From positions 1 through 22,615 of the forward strand of contig CAAGIR010000119.1 in assembly GCA_900769975.1 (NCBI GenBank): 22,615 nt of DNA, in the 5' to 3' direction. Below the pieces are notes generated by a model. That model did not search any database and was not told the origin of the DNA. It worked only from the letters and a program-made list of their open reading frames with translations. A program made the position numbers and the translations under genes. Positions 14,637 through 22,613 of this stretch are shown piece after piece. Origin of the DNA: Spirochaetia bacterium (GTDB taxonomy: Bacteria > Spirochaetota > Spirochaetia > Treponematales > Treponemataceae). Within the stretch, counting starts at the first letter, position 1. Each line of letters opens with the position of its first letter.

Positions 14637-15563
14637 TTAATCGAGGTACGGAATTTCAATATGCATTCTGTCATGCGAAAGTTCTGTCTGAGGCCATACT
14701 GCTTTTGCTTCGTTCAACAAAATCTGTAAATCACGATCTGTATAGCGCGGACTATAGTGAATCATGCACATTCTGCGGACTTCAGCTTCTTTTGCAATTG
14801 TGGCAGCTTGAACAGCCGTCATATGTTTTTTTTCTTTTGCCTGGTCAAGCAATGCATTTTCAAACATTCCTTCACAAATCAATAAATCTGAACCACGAAC
14901 TTCATCAATAATAGAACGTTTAAAAAGCGTATCGGTTACAAAAGAAAATTTTCTGCCACTGCGTTTTTCTCCAAGAACTTGTTCTGGTTTTACAATACTG
15001 CCATCGCTTGCTGTTACTTCAAAACCATTCTGCAGCTGAGACCATAAAGGTCCGCAAGGAACATTAAGTTTTCTCGCCATTTCAGGATTAAATTCACCAG
15101 GACGGTCCAATTCTTCTAGTGTATAACCGACGCAAGTTTTTGTATGATCAAGAGGAAATGCCCTGATGTAAAAATCTTTTCCAGAATGAACAATGCAGGG
15201 AGCTGTAATTTCCTGAACTACAATCGGATAATTTATATACATATCCAGAACTTTTCGACTTGTTTCTATATATTCTTTGATTTTTGGAGGTCCATAAATG
15301 TACAAAGGTTCTGTTCTTTCAACCTGAGCCGAAAGCATTAATATTCCTGGTAAACCTGTAACATGATCAGCATGTGTATGTGATACAAAAATGGCATCTA
15401 TTTTTTTCCATTTTAAATTTAATCGTCGTAAACTGATTTGAGTTCCTTCTCCACCGTCAAATAAAAATAAATCGCCGTCTCGTCTAAGCAAAACGGAAGT
15501 TAAATGTCTATATGGCAAAGGCATCATTCCGCCGCAACCAAGTATAAAAGCTTCCATATTCAT
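14637..15563 (-). CDS. rnz: Ribonuclease Z (tRNA 3' endonuclease)
   Basis: A zinc-dependent endonuclease of the metallo-beta-lactamase fold that cuts tRNA precursors after the discriminator base, especially those lacking an encoded CCA. The 308-residue protein begins like the family (EAFILGCGGMMPLP). It contains the metal motif HTHADH (H62, H64, D66, H67), SFVTDT with the bridging aspartate at about residue 211, and the C-terminal IHYSPRY histidine. It matches the short-form length. The tRNA-Leu in this window, without CCA, is the expected type of substrate. It heads the leftward block with the ABC system, which looks like accidental co-transcription. The start is the ATG at 15563 or the third codon, ATG at 15557; neither has a Shine-Dalgarno. 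Confidence 0.94.
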   Translation of the reverse strand: MNMEAFILGCGGMMPLPYRHLTSVLLRRDGDLFLFDGGEGTQISLRRLNLKWKKIDAIFVSHTHADHVTGLPGILMLSAQVERTEPLYIYGPPKIKEYIETSRKVLDMYINYPIVVQEITAPCIVHSGKDFYIRAFPLDHTKTCVGYTLEELDRPGEFNPEMARKLNVPCGPLWSQLQNGFEVTASDGSIVKPEQVLGEKRSGRKFSFVTDTLFKRSIIDEVRGSDLLICEGMFENALLDQAKEKKHMTAVQAATIAKEAEVRRMCMIHYSPRYTDRDLQILLNEAKAVWPQTELSHDRMHIEIPYLD

Positions 15564-15570
15564 AAATGAT

Positions 15571-15599
15571 ATTCTAGCAGAAAAATTAAAAAGTTTGAA
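15571..15599 (-). promoter_or_regulatory. Promoter of rnz and the GldFG-like block
   Basis: On the minus strand TTCAAA (15594-15599) is followed by a 17-bp spacer and TAGAAT (15571-15576), preceded by TG one base upstream (TGCTAGAAT, extended -10). Only 7 bp separate the -10 box from the ATG at 15563, so a start site at the usual distance would give an mRNA with almost no leader. Confidence 0.6.
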
Positions 15600-15666
15600 C
15601 AGTTTTTTAGATTTTTGTGATGTTTCAGATTTTTATGTTTTTCATCCTTTTGTGACTTTCAGATCT

Positions 15667-17073
15667 TTAGGATACGACTTCATTTTTAAAATCATTTTTA
15701 CACATCTGTTTTATGTATTTTCTATAGAAAATAAGATTTGTCACAAATGTCAAAATCCAACTTATAGGATATGAAATAAAAATAGTCACAGGCTGATGAA
15801 ATTGCGGAATAAGAAAAACTGTAAAAAGCCATATTATCCTGAAAAGACACGCACCTGTTAATGATGAAATGACGGGCATTAACGAATGTCCTATTCCTCT
15901 TATGGAATTTGCCATGCCATCCATCATTCCGCATAAAAAATATGTTGTAAAAATAATCCAGCATCGAACCATTCCCGCCTGAATAACTTCATCAGACGTT
16001 GTATATAATCCCAAAAGTTGTTTTCCGAACAATAAAAATAGAAAACTCAGAATACCACCAATAACTATAATTGAAATTTGGGAAATGACAACGACTTTTT
16101 TTATTCTGTCAAATTTTTTGGCTCCATAGTTTTGCGAACAGAAAGTTAATGAGCCTTGTGAAAATCCGTTCATAGAAGTATAAATAAAACCTTCCAGATT
16201 AATTGCGGCAGCATTTCCAGCAATCATTATTGGTCCAAAAGTATTGATAGAAGACTGAATTATTACATTTGAAAAGGAAAATACAATCCCCTGAAAACCT
16301 GCGGGCAACCCTATTTTTACGATATTACGCAAAATTGCAGGATCTAAATAAAGTTTTTTAATATTCAAATGAAATTCATCTTTTTCTGTTAATAAAATGG
16401 CGATTACAAGCACAGCAGAAAGGAACTGCGAAATTACTGTAGCAAGCCCTACACCGGCAACATCCATTTTCAGATTAACGACAAAAAATACATTTAAAAT
16501 GAGATTTACAATACCTGCCAGAAGCAAAATGTATAAAGGACGTTTTGTATCACCTTTTGCTCGTAAAATAGCACTTCCAAAATTGTAAATCATTGTTGCA
16601 GTAATGCCTGAAAAATAAATTTTTAAATATGTATTTGCAAGATTTAAGACGTCAGGAGGTGTTTGCATCAAGTGCAGGATAATTTTTGAACCAAAAACAC
16701 CTGAGCCAGTCAGAACAAGACCGCTGATAATGGAAATTACAATGGAAGTATGAACGGTTTTCTCGAGTTTTTCAAATTTACCTGCACCAAAATAATTTGC
16801 GGCAACGACATTTGTTCCTGTGGCAAGTCCTGTAAACAGGTTTACAAGAAGATTAATAAGAGAACCTGTTGACCCCACCGCTGCCAGAGAATTATCCCCG
16901 GCAAATCTGCCAACAACAATTACATCAGCAGCATTAAATAGAAGCTGCAGGACACTGGAAAAAATAAGCGGAATTGAAAATTGCAGAAGCTTTATGAAAA
17001 TTCCGCCTTCCGTCATGTTTATCTGATTTTTTGATGAGATTTGTTCTGTTTTATTTTTTGTTAAAGCCTGCAT
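15667..17073 (-). CDS. MATE-family efflux transporter (first of two)
   Basis: A 468-residue inner-membrane antiporter with about 12 hydrophobic helices, starting LLQFSIPLIFSSVLQLLFNAADVIVVGRFAG, typical of MATE N-termini. It also has the internal repeat motif in the second half (IVKIGLPAGFQGIVFSFSNVIIQSSINTFG). MATE proteins export cationic compounds or metabolites using Na+ or H+ gradients. The substrate cannot be read from sequence. Its ATG overlaps the stop of the small upstream gene (TAATG), so translation is coupled. A later ATG at codon 20 (MTEGGIF) is a possible alternative start. Not closely similar by eye to the MATE gene at the right end. Confidence 0.93.
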   Translation of the reverse strand: MQALTKNKTEQISSKNQINMTEGGIFIKLLQFSIPLIFSSVLQLLFNAADVIVVGRFAGDNSLAAVGSTGSLINLLVNLFTGLATGTNVVAANYFGAGKFEKLEKTVHTSIVISIISGLVLTGSGVFGSKIILHLMQTPPDVLNLANTYLKIYFSGITATMIYNFGSAILRAKGDTKRPLYILLLAGIVNLILNVFFVVNLKMDVAGVGLATVISQFLSAVLVIAILLTEKDEFHLNIKKLYLDPAILRNIVKIGLPAGFQGIVFSFSNVIIQSSINTFGPIMIAGNAAAINLEGFIYTSMNGFSQGSLTFCSQNYGAKKFDRIKKVVVISQISIIVIGGILSFLFLLFGKQLLGLYTTSDEVIQAGMVRCWIIFTTYFLCGMMDGMANSIRGIGHSLMPVISSLTGACLFRIIWLFTVFLIPQFHQPVTIFISYPISWILTFVTNLIFYRKYIKQMCKNDFKNEVVS

Positions 17074-17297
17074 TATAATATATCCAGCATATCTTTAAAA
17101 AAATGATTTTCTATTTTTGCTTCATTTAAGAATTCGCCAACCGAAGCATATTTTTTTCCTTCGTATAAAAGTCCAAAAACAATTATTAATTCCCCCTTTT
17201 CATTTTTATCATAAGACAGACTGTAAGTTTTATGATTATAAGTAAATTCAAGAGGTTTTCTTGTTTCTATATTAAATATTAATTGTTCTTTTGTCAT
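17073..17297 (-). CDS. Small protein of unknown function, coupled to MATE transporter
   Basis: About 74 residues (MTKEQLIFNIETRKPLEF...), acidic-basic mixed, soluble, with a FTYNHKTYSLSYD beta-hairpin-like stretch and a GEFLNEAKI helix towards the end. It resembles small standalone proteins seen in gut bacteria, but no named family is assigned. A TTG at 17333 would extend it by 12 codons. The ATG at 17297 is preferred because TATAAT (minus strand, 17310-17315) lies just 12 bp before it, and the extension would place that -10 box inside the gene. It overlaps the MATE start as TAATG. Confidence 0.6.
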   Translation of the reverse strand: MTKEQLIFNIETRKPLEFTYNHKTYSLSYDKNEKGELIIVFGLLYEGKKYASVGEFLNEAKIENHFFKDMLDIL

Positions 17298-17342
17298 TTT
17301 TGATATATTATTATATTCATAACTTCTTAGCAAGATGATATT

Positions 17343-18647
17343 ATGAAAATTATTTTTTACAGTACCAATTCAAATGTTTTTGAGCCGAATTCTTTTTCTA
17401 TAAATGTACTTCCTTCAAATGAAAAAGCATTTCAAGATTTTAAATCAAAACACCCGGAACATGAATTTATTTGTATTTCACAACTTCCTGCTATGTTTAT
17501 GCCCGAATCATCAACTATACTGCTCGATAAAGCGTTAAATGCTTTTGATTTTGCCGATTATCTTATTTCTTTAACACCAGATATTGCAGTATCACTTTCT
17601 TTCTGGGTTTCTCCGTTTGACTGGCTTTCCATAAATGATTGTCTTGTAGCAGAAAAACTTGAACAAAACGGAATAAAAACAATTACGCATCCGCTTGAAA
17701 CAAATCTTATATGTTTTGATAAATGGAAGACACACCAGAAACTGATTCAGGAAATTTTTTTTGTCCCGAAAACGATTTTTATAGATCATGATTTGTATTT
17801 TTGTGCAGGAAGCTATAAGGAAGTTTTGCACAATGTTTATAAAGACAGCATAAAAAATCAGATAACTAAATTGAAACTTCCGCTGATTATAAAAGATGTC
17901 TGCGGTTTAAGTTCTTATGGAATGACTGTTGTAAATACTTACGGAGAAGCCCTCTGCTATTTAAATTCTAAAAGAAATAATTCAAACAGAATAATTCAGG
18001 AATATATAGAAGGAGAACAGTTCGGAACAGAAATTTATGGAATTCCAGGACATTATCACATTTTGCCGCTTTTTAAATTCACCCTTAATCAATATGGAAT
18101 TACAAGTCCTAAACAAAGTTCAAAATCAGGTCCTTATTGTGTAGATGAAAACTTAAAAAATACTTTAATGCGTCTTGCTGACAAACTTAATTTTTGCGGT
18201 GTGGCACAAATTGATTTAATTTTTTCACAAAACAAATGGTATATAATAGAAGTAAATCCTCGTCTTAGCGGAATGACATATTTGTACAGTTCCCTTTTGA
18301 AAAAATCCGTTTTTCAGATGATTTATGATTTTTGTTTAAAGTATTTGTGCACAAACGATACATGTAAAATGAACGACAATCCATCAGATGCACCTTCAGA
18401 TGACTATGAAGAAAATATTTTTGACGAGCGTTTTTGCGAAAATCAAAAAATGCTTGATGTAAAGCTTCCTCTGCTTGCAAAAGAAAAACTCGAAGAACTT
18501 TTTCAAATTAAAGGAATTACGCTTTTAAACCAACAGTATAATGCTTTGGCAAAACAGGAAAGAGAAAAAGGATATTGCGAATGTATAATTTGTGGAAAAA
18601 ATGATGAAGAAATTAACAAAGTTTTGGCACAAATTCCCTGTCAATAA
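17343..18647 (+). CDS. ATP-grasp domain ligase of unknown substrate
   Basis: A 434-residue ATP-grasp enzyme expected to activate a carboxylate with ATP and join it to an amine or thiol. Seen: a non-conserved N-terminal domain (1-120); CFDKWKTHQKL (124-134), the usual entry into the ATP-grasp fold; LIIKDVCG with the ATP-binding K184; the hinge IQEYIEGEQFGTE (218-230); and the metal ligands D291 and E303 with N305 in EVNPR (303-307). The last 90 residues are variable and Cys-rich (CECIICG). It lacks features of D-Ala-D-Ala ligase, biotin carboxylase or glutathione synthetase as far as can be seen, so the substrate is unknown. It stands alone, divergent from the small protein/MATE pair (45 bp). 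Confidence 0.8.
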   Translation: MKIIFYSTNSNVFEPNSFSINVLPSNEKAFQDFKSKHPEHEFICISQLPAMFMPESSTILLDKALNAFDFADYLISLTPDIAVSLSFWVSPFDWLSINDCLVAEKLEQNGIKTITHPLETNLICFDKWKTHQKLIQEIFFVPKTIFIDHDLYFCAGSYKEVLHNVYKDSIKNQITKLKLPLIIKDVCGLSSYGMTVVNTYGEALCYLNSKRNNSNRIIQEYIEGEQFGTEIYGIPGHYHILPLFKFTLNQYGITSPKQSSKSGPYCVDENLKNTLMRLADKLNFCGVAQIDLIFSQNKWYIIEVNPRLSGMTYLYSSLLKKSVFQMIYDFCLKYLCTNDTCKMNDNPSDAPSDDYEENIFDERFCENQKMLDVKLPLLAKEKLEELFQIKGITLLNQQYNALAKQEREKGYCECIICGKNDEEINKVLAQIPCQ

Positions 18648-18734
18648 CAAAACACTTTGCAAAAAAAACATTGCAATTGCTCACCACCCATAACATTCGC
18701 TCTCCGTAATAAACTTTCACCTTTGAAAAAAAAA

Positions 18735-19607
18735 TTATTCTACTCTGCAAATTTTCTGATATAACAAAGAAACTTCTTTATCGTCTGTTTTTTTGCTTTT
18801 TACAATTTCCAAAATCTGTTCTTTTGTATATTTTGATTGAGGATAAACTACCACAGCGGCTTCATCATTATTCTGCAAAAAATTAATTTCCCCCCACTGG
18901 GTATATCTTGTTGCACCTATGGAAACAAGAATCTTTTCAGGTTTGTTTGATTCCAAAAGATATTCATTGATATTTTCCAGCGGTCCTTCATTTTTCTGAT
19001 TATTAATTTTATCTAAAAGCCACGAAACAAGCTGTTCGTAAATATAACTGTAATTTTTGATTTGACTGTTTTCGCCATATTCAAAAATATCACCGTCACG
19101 AATAAGAAAACTTGCAATTGCATAATCATTTATATTACTTTTTAAAGAAAAACCATCAAGTTCAATAAAATTTTCTGAAATTCCTTTTGAATATTTTCCC
19201 CAGTTTTTCTTTTCGCTGATTTTTGCAGCACCTTGCTTTCGTATAGAACAGTCGTTTGAAGCACCAAAAACCAAAGGCTTTAGGTTTATAATTTTATTTT
19301 CTTTCCATTCGGCTTTAAAAAGCACAGCACATTCAGGTTCAATCTGAATTTTTTCTTCGTTTTGAGGAAAAATTATTTTTTGCGAATCAAACGGAAAAAT
19401 ATTTAGAAAACAGGGAGTGTTCTTTTTTTTATTTTTTGCCGATGTTTTATCATTATTCAGATAAGTCGGAAAAACACCTTTGGGAGCGTTTTTTTCTGCA
19501 GAAACGATGTTTACAAAATCAGCCGCTTCACCAGCCTGTTCCAGATGACCAGTAAAATTTCCAGCCACACCAAAAGATGCAAAATTAATATCATCATACA
19601 AATTCAT
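18735..19607 (-). CDS. DUF5718-type protein, FAH-hydrolase-like
   Basis: About 290 residues. The N-terminus contains FGVAGNFTGHLEQAGEAADF, which I associate with DUF5718, a conserved family of unknown function. A central stretch FGASNDCSIRKQGAAKISEKKNWGKYSKG resembles the NDVTARD...GKS region of fumarylacetoacetate-hydrolase-fold enzymes, so a metal-dependent hydrolase or isomerase activity is possible (inference only). The chosen start is the ATG at 19607, because AAGGG lies 7 nt upstream. A first ATG at 19634 overlaps the FemAB stop as ATGA and would add nine lysine-rich residues. It is expressed with the FemAB gene. Confidence 0.65.
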   Translation of the reverse strand: MNLYDDINFASFGVAGNFTGHLEQAGEAADFVNIVSAEKNAPKGVFPTYLNNDKTSAKNKKKNTPCFLNIFPFDSQKIIFPQNEEKIQIEPECAVLFKAEWKENKIINLKPLVFGASNDCSIRKQGAAKISEKKNWGKYSKGISENFIELDGFSLKSNINDYAIASFLIRDGDIFEYGENSQIKNYSYIYEQLVSWLLDKINNQKNEGPLENINEYLLESNKPEKILVSIGATRYTQWGEINFLQNNDEAAVVVYPQSKYTKEQILEIVKSKKTDDKEVSLLYQKICRVE

Positions 19608-19630
19608 ATTTTTACCCTTTTTTACATCAG

Positions 19631-20887
19631 TCATTTGATACGCTTGATTTTTTTCATTACTTTTTTAAACCAAAATGAACGGATTTTTTCTGCAAAAGCA
19701 AAAAGACAATAAATTTTTTTTACGGGAACATTCCAGCTTCCAGTTCTGTGAATTATTTTTCCGCCGAAATTTGCCTTAAACATATATAATCCATGCATAG
19801 GATGATTTTCATTTTTACCCTCTGGAGGCATTCCATAAAAATCATAAATTTTTGAACCGTAATTTTTTGCATCTTTTATGGCTGTCCACTGCAACAGATA
19901 ATTTGGCATTACATTTCTTTTTAGATTTGAACTGGCTCCATAAAGATAAACCGCTTCATCTTTACTGAATAAAGTTATGATTGCCGCAATTTCATCACCT
20001 TCGTGGGAAGCAATGTACAGATTTACAGCAGGAACATCTTTTCCTTCATTAATGCACTGTGCAGAAAATTTCAATAAATCCAGATAATATTCTTTTGTAT
20101 GAGAAGTATTTCCGTCACGTTTATTAGTTTCTTTTGTAAGTTCGTAAAATTTGTCTACTTTTTCAGACAAGTTAAGACTATTTCCGTCAAATTTTGCAAT
20201 TGTTACGCCTTTTTTTTCACTTAAACGAATGTTGTACCGCCATTTTGAATGCATTTTTGAAAGAATTTCATCTTCGCTTTGAGTCAAATCAAGAATAGAT
20301 GAATCAGGAGGCTGAATATCAACAGCATTTTTTTTAAGATGAAGTTTATCGGCAAAAGAAATTGTTTTTAATCCGTAATTAAACATATCTTTTTCTTCTA
20401 AGGTTGAAAAAGTTACGGCTGGATCAAACCTTATTACGATTGTATTTTTTGGCAAGTACGGTTTAAGTGCATTTGCCAATTCTGACAGAAGATTTGCAAA
20501 TTCAATTGCCTGCATTTCGGCTGTCATAATCTGTGAATTAATAATGCTTACATTATTTTCTTCATCAAAAGCGTTATTTATTTCATTTTCATCTGTACAT
20601 TCAAAAATTAAATCTGGTGATAAAGGAATATATGCAAGCGTAAAAAGATTTTTTGCAAAACTTTTTGTCAGAACTTCCATTTCAAACGATTTTTTAAAGT
20701 CTTCTTGAATTATATTATTTTCACATTCTTTTTCGTTTTCTTCTTTTGGAAGAATATATTCTATATTAAAACGTTTATGATTCCAACCATGATGACTTTT
20801 GAACTCACACCAGAAAGGAGTCTGTAAAAAACTTCCGCAATTTGTTTTTTCTGTTTCTGTAATTTCACTTAAATTAATTTTAAACAT
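19631..20887 (-). CDS. FemAB-family peptidoglycan interpeptide aminoacyltransferase
   Basis: A 418-residue acyltransferase of the FemA/FemB/FemX type, which uses aminoacyl-tRNA to add residues to the stem peptide of lipid II. Seen: LQTPFWCEFKSHHGW near the N-terminus (21-35); SKWRYNIRLSEKKGV; TKETNKRDGNTSHTKEYY; and the C-terminal acyltransferase stretch YLYGASSNLKRNVMPNYLLQWTAIKDAK with YDFYGMPP. An acidic insert (about 45-80) is unusual. Treponemes have ornithine-type peptidoglycan with glycine, so glycine transfer is a reasonable guess. The start is fixed by the conserved N-terminal motif. TATAAT ends 5 bp before the ATG and there is no Shine-Dalgarno. It overlaps the DUF5718 frame. Confidence 0.88.
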   Translation of the reverse strand: MFKINLSEITETEKTNCGSFLQTPFWCEFKSHHGWNHKRFNIEYILPKEENEKECENNIIQEDFKKSFEMEVLTKSFAKNLFTLAYIPLSPDLIFECTDENEINNAFDEENNVSIINSQIMTAEMQAIEFANLLSELANALKPYLPKNTIVIRFDPAVTFSTLEEKDMFNYGLKTISFADKLHLKKNAVDIQPPDSSILDLTQSEDEILSKMHSKWRYNIRLSEKKGVTIAKFDGNSLNLSEKVDKFYELTKETNKRDGNTSHTKEYYLDLLKFSAQCINEGKDVPAVNLYIASHEGDEIAAIITLFSKDEAVYLYGASSNLKRNVMPNYLLQWTAIKDAKNYGSKIYDFYGMPPEGKNENHPMHGLYMFKANFGGKIIHRTGSWNVPVKKIYCLFAFAEKIRSFWFKKVMKKIKRIK

Positions 20888-20892
20888 ATTTT

Positions 20893-20921
20893 ATTATATC
20901 ACTTTTTTTTATGTATGAAAA
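20893..20921 (-). promoter_or_regulatory. Promoter of the FemAB gene
   Basis: On the minus strand TTTTCA (20916-20921), a 17-bp spacer, then TATAAT (20893-20898) with TG one base upstream (TGATATAAT). The ATG follows the -10 box by only 5 bp, so transcription would start at or next to the start codon. Confidence 0.65.
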
Positions 20922-20923
20922 TA

Positions 20924-20939
20924 TGTGATTTTTTCCACA
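20924..20939. promoter_or_regulatory. Possible CRP/FNR-like operator between FemAB and MATE genes
   Basis: TGTGA-TTTTTT-CCACA matches the CRP consensus TGTGA-N6-TCACA at nine of ten positions and is flanked by A and T that extend the palindrome. Its centre lies about 45 bp upstream of the predicted FemAB start of transcription. It could be chance in AT-rich DNA. Confidence 0.3.
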
Positions 20940-21013
20940 TTTTTCCAATTTTTTGTTATTTTCTGCAAATTATGCAATTATATCGTTCTTATATAGTAAT
21001 TATTTTATTCATT

Positions 21014-21022
21014 TGTTATACT
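21014..21022 (+). promoter_or_regulatory. Extended -10 promoter of the second MATE gene
   Basis: TGTTATACT fits the extended -10 consensus TGnTATAAT with one mismatch and ends 9 bp before the ATG at 21032. The best -35 match at 17 bp spacing is poor (TAGTAA), which is tolerable for an extended -10 promoter. It falls inside the long 5' extension of the open frame and so argues for the later start. Confidence 0.55.
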
Positions 21023-21031
21023 CTTTTCACT

Positions 21032-22414
21032 ATGAAAAATATGGATTTACACACAAACGATAACAACAATCTGGCAGAAAACAAAATGGGCGTATTACCT
21101 GTGGGAAAACTTTTGATAGAAATTTCCCTACCAATTATGATTTCTATGCTGGTGCAGGCACTGTATAATATTGTAGACAGTATTTTTGTGGCAAAATTAT
21201 CCACAGAAGCATTGACAGCCGTTTCACTTGCCTTTCCAATTCAAAACCTTATGATTTCGGCAGGAGTTGGAACGGGAGTCGGAATAAATGCACTTCTTTC
21301 TATGCGCCTAGGTCAAAAAAACGAAAAAGGCGTTACAGGTTCTGCGTTAAACGGTATTTTTTTGATAATACTTACAAGCATTTTTTTCATGATTCTGGGA
21401 TTTACAATTCCAAGAGGATATTTAACTACTCAGACTGATGACTTTCAGATAATAGAATTAGGAACAGAATACCTTCAAATCTGCATGATTTTTTGTGTTG
21501 GTCTTTTTGGTGGCATTACATTTGAAAGACTTTTACAGGCAACTGGAAGGACAATTTATTCTATGATTTCGCAAATCACTGGAGCCGTTACAAATATAAT
21601 TTTAGATCCGATTTTAATTTTTGGACTGGCAGGATTTCCAGCAATGGGAATAAAAGGTGCTGCCTGGGCTACGGTAATCGGACAGATTTTAGGCAGTATC
21701 ATTTCGATAATATTAAATCTTAAGCTTAATAAAGAAATTAAATTTGCTTTACGGGGATTTAAACCAGATAAAAAAATCATTTTTGATATTTACAAAGTTG
21801 GACTTCCTTCTGTTCTGCTCGGCTCAATTGGTTCTGTCTTAACTTATTTTATCAATCTGATTTTGGGTTCTTTTTCCACAGTTGCAATCGCCGTTTACGG
21901 AGTTTATTTTAAACTTCAAAGTTTTGTCTTTATGCCTGTTTTTGGCTTGAATAACGGAATTGTTCCGATTGTTGCATATAACTATGGTGCGAAAAATAAA
22001 TCACGAATTACAAAATCTATAAAATTATGTGCTTTTGTGGCATTTATCATTATGAGTTTTGGAACATTTATTTTTGAATGTTTTCCGTCTTTCTTGCTTA
22101 ATATGTTTTCACCAAATGAGCAAATGCTCGAAATTGGAATTCCTGCTTTACGGATAATCGCAATTCATTTTCCTATTGCGGCTATCGGAATCACATTTAC
22201 ATCTGTTTTTCAGGCTTTCGGACGAGGTTTACTGAGTATGAGTGTTTCTTTTATAAGGCAGATTTTTGCACTTTTGCCTTCTTTCTGGCTTTTGTCTTTA
22301 AGTGGAAACGTAAACAATGTTTGGTGGGCTTTTGTTTTTGCAGAACTCTGTTCACTTTTGGCATGTATTTTTGCGATGAAAAATGTGTATAAAACTCAAA
22401 TTAAAACTCTATAA
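21032..22414 (+). CDS. MATE-family efflux transporter (second of two)
   Basis: A 460-residue polytopic MATE antiporter. After a short polar start (MKNMDLHTNDNNN) it has GKLLIEISLPIMISMLVQALYNIVDSIFVAKL, then a GVGTGVGINALLSMRLGQKN stretch and the second-half counterpart YKVGLPSVLLGSIGSVLTYFIN. The open frame extends 39 codons upstream to 20915, but that extension spans a promoter-like sequence and its residues look like translated AT-rich DNA, so the later start is preferred. A further ATG at 21041 is also possible. MATE subfamily and substrate are not determinable; a multidrug or metabolite export role is likely. It ends before a bidirectional terminator. Confidence 0.92.
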   Translation: MKNMDLHTNDNNNLAENKMGVLPVGKLLIEISLPIMISMLVQALYNIVDSIFVAKLSTEALTAVSLAFPIQNLMISAGVGTGVGINALLSMRLGQKNEKGVTGSALNGIFLIILTSIFFMILGFTIPRGYLTTQTDDFQIIELGTEYLQICMIFCVGLFGGITFERLLQATGRTIYSMISQITGAVTNIILDPILIFGLAGFPAMGIKGAAWATVIGQILGSIISIILNLKLNKEIKFALRGFKPDKKIIFDIYKVGLPSVLLGSIGSVLTYFINLILGSFSTVAIAVYGVYFKLQSFVFMPVFGLNNGIVPIVAYNYGAKNKSRITKSIKLCAFVAFIIMSFGTFIFECFPSFLLNMFSPNEQMLEIGIPALRIIAIHFPIAAIGITFTSVFQAFGRGLLSMSVSFIRQIFALLPSFWLLSLSGNVNNVWWAFVFAELCSLLACIFAMKNVYKTQIKTL

Positions 22415-22441
22415 ATAATTTTTAGCTTAAAAATCGGACAG

Positions 22442-22489
22442 AAAAAAATAGCGTCACTATAAAAAAATTTATAACGACGCTATTTTTTT
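22442..22489. terminator. Bidirectional intrinsic terminator
   Basis: A perfect 14-bp inverted repeat, AAAAAAATAGCGTC (22442-22455) with GACGCTATTTTTTT (22476-22489), around a 20-nt AT-rich loop. A GC-containing core flanked by A runs on the left and T runs on the right makes it work in both directions, ending the MATE transcript and the leftward transposase transcript. Confidence 0.85.
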
Positions 22490-22514
22490 TAAACTATTTG
22501 TAACTATTCAGCAC

Positions 22515-22613
22515 CTAAAATCCCAGGCATAATGCAGGATTTCCAGCAAAAGCAAGTTTTACAGCTTCAAAAGCGTTTATCCCATGTTTTCTTGCTGAGT
22601 CGATATAAGAACG
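22515..22613 (-). CDS. Transposase C-terminus, IS66-like (partial, cut by window edge)
   Basis: An open frame enters from the right edge and ends with a TAG after RSYIDSARKHGINAFEAVKLAFAGNP and six more residues. The pattern 'aromatic/S-x-I-x-S-A-R-K-x-G-x-x-A-F-E-A' resembles the C-terminal tail of many IS66-family TnpC proteins, where a similar 'S.I.T.R..G.NVFEALR' stretch follows the DDE domain. Only 32 codons are visible, so the family call is tentative. Another transposase family is possible. Confidence 0.5.
   Translation of the reverse strand, partial: RSYIDSARKHGINAFEAVKLAFAGNPALCLGF

Noticed and set aside
17298..17333. TTG-initiated 12-codon extension of the small protein
   Set aside because: The extension overlaps a TATAAT promoter box, while the ATG at 17297 follows at a suitable distance and begins a more plausible protein.
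18670..18715. Degenerate copy of the H2 hairpin region near GCAATTGC
   Set aside because: Only an 8-10 bp palindromic string is shared; the GTTCGCG/CGCGAAC stem is absent.
15667..22414. Two MATE genes as a recent duplication
   Set aside because: The proteins share only family-level features, and their N-termini and neighbouring genes differ.
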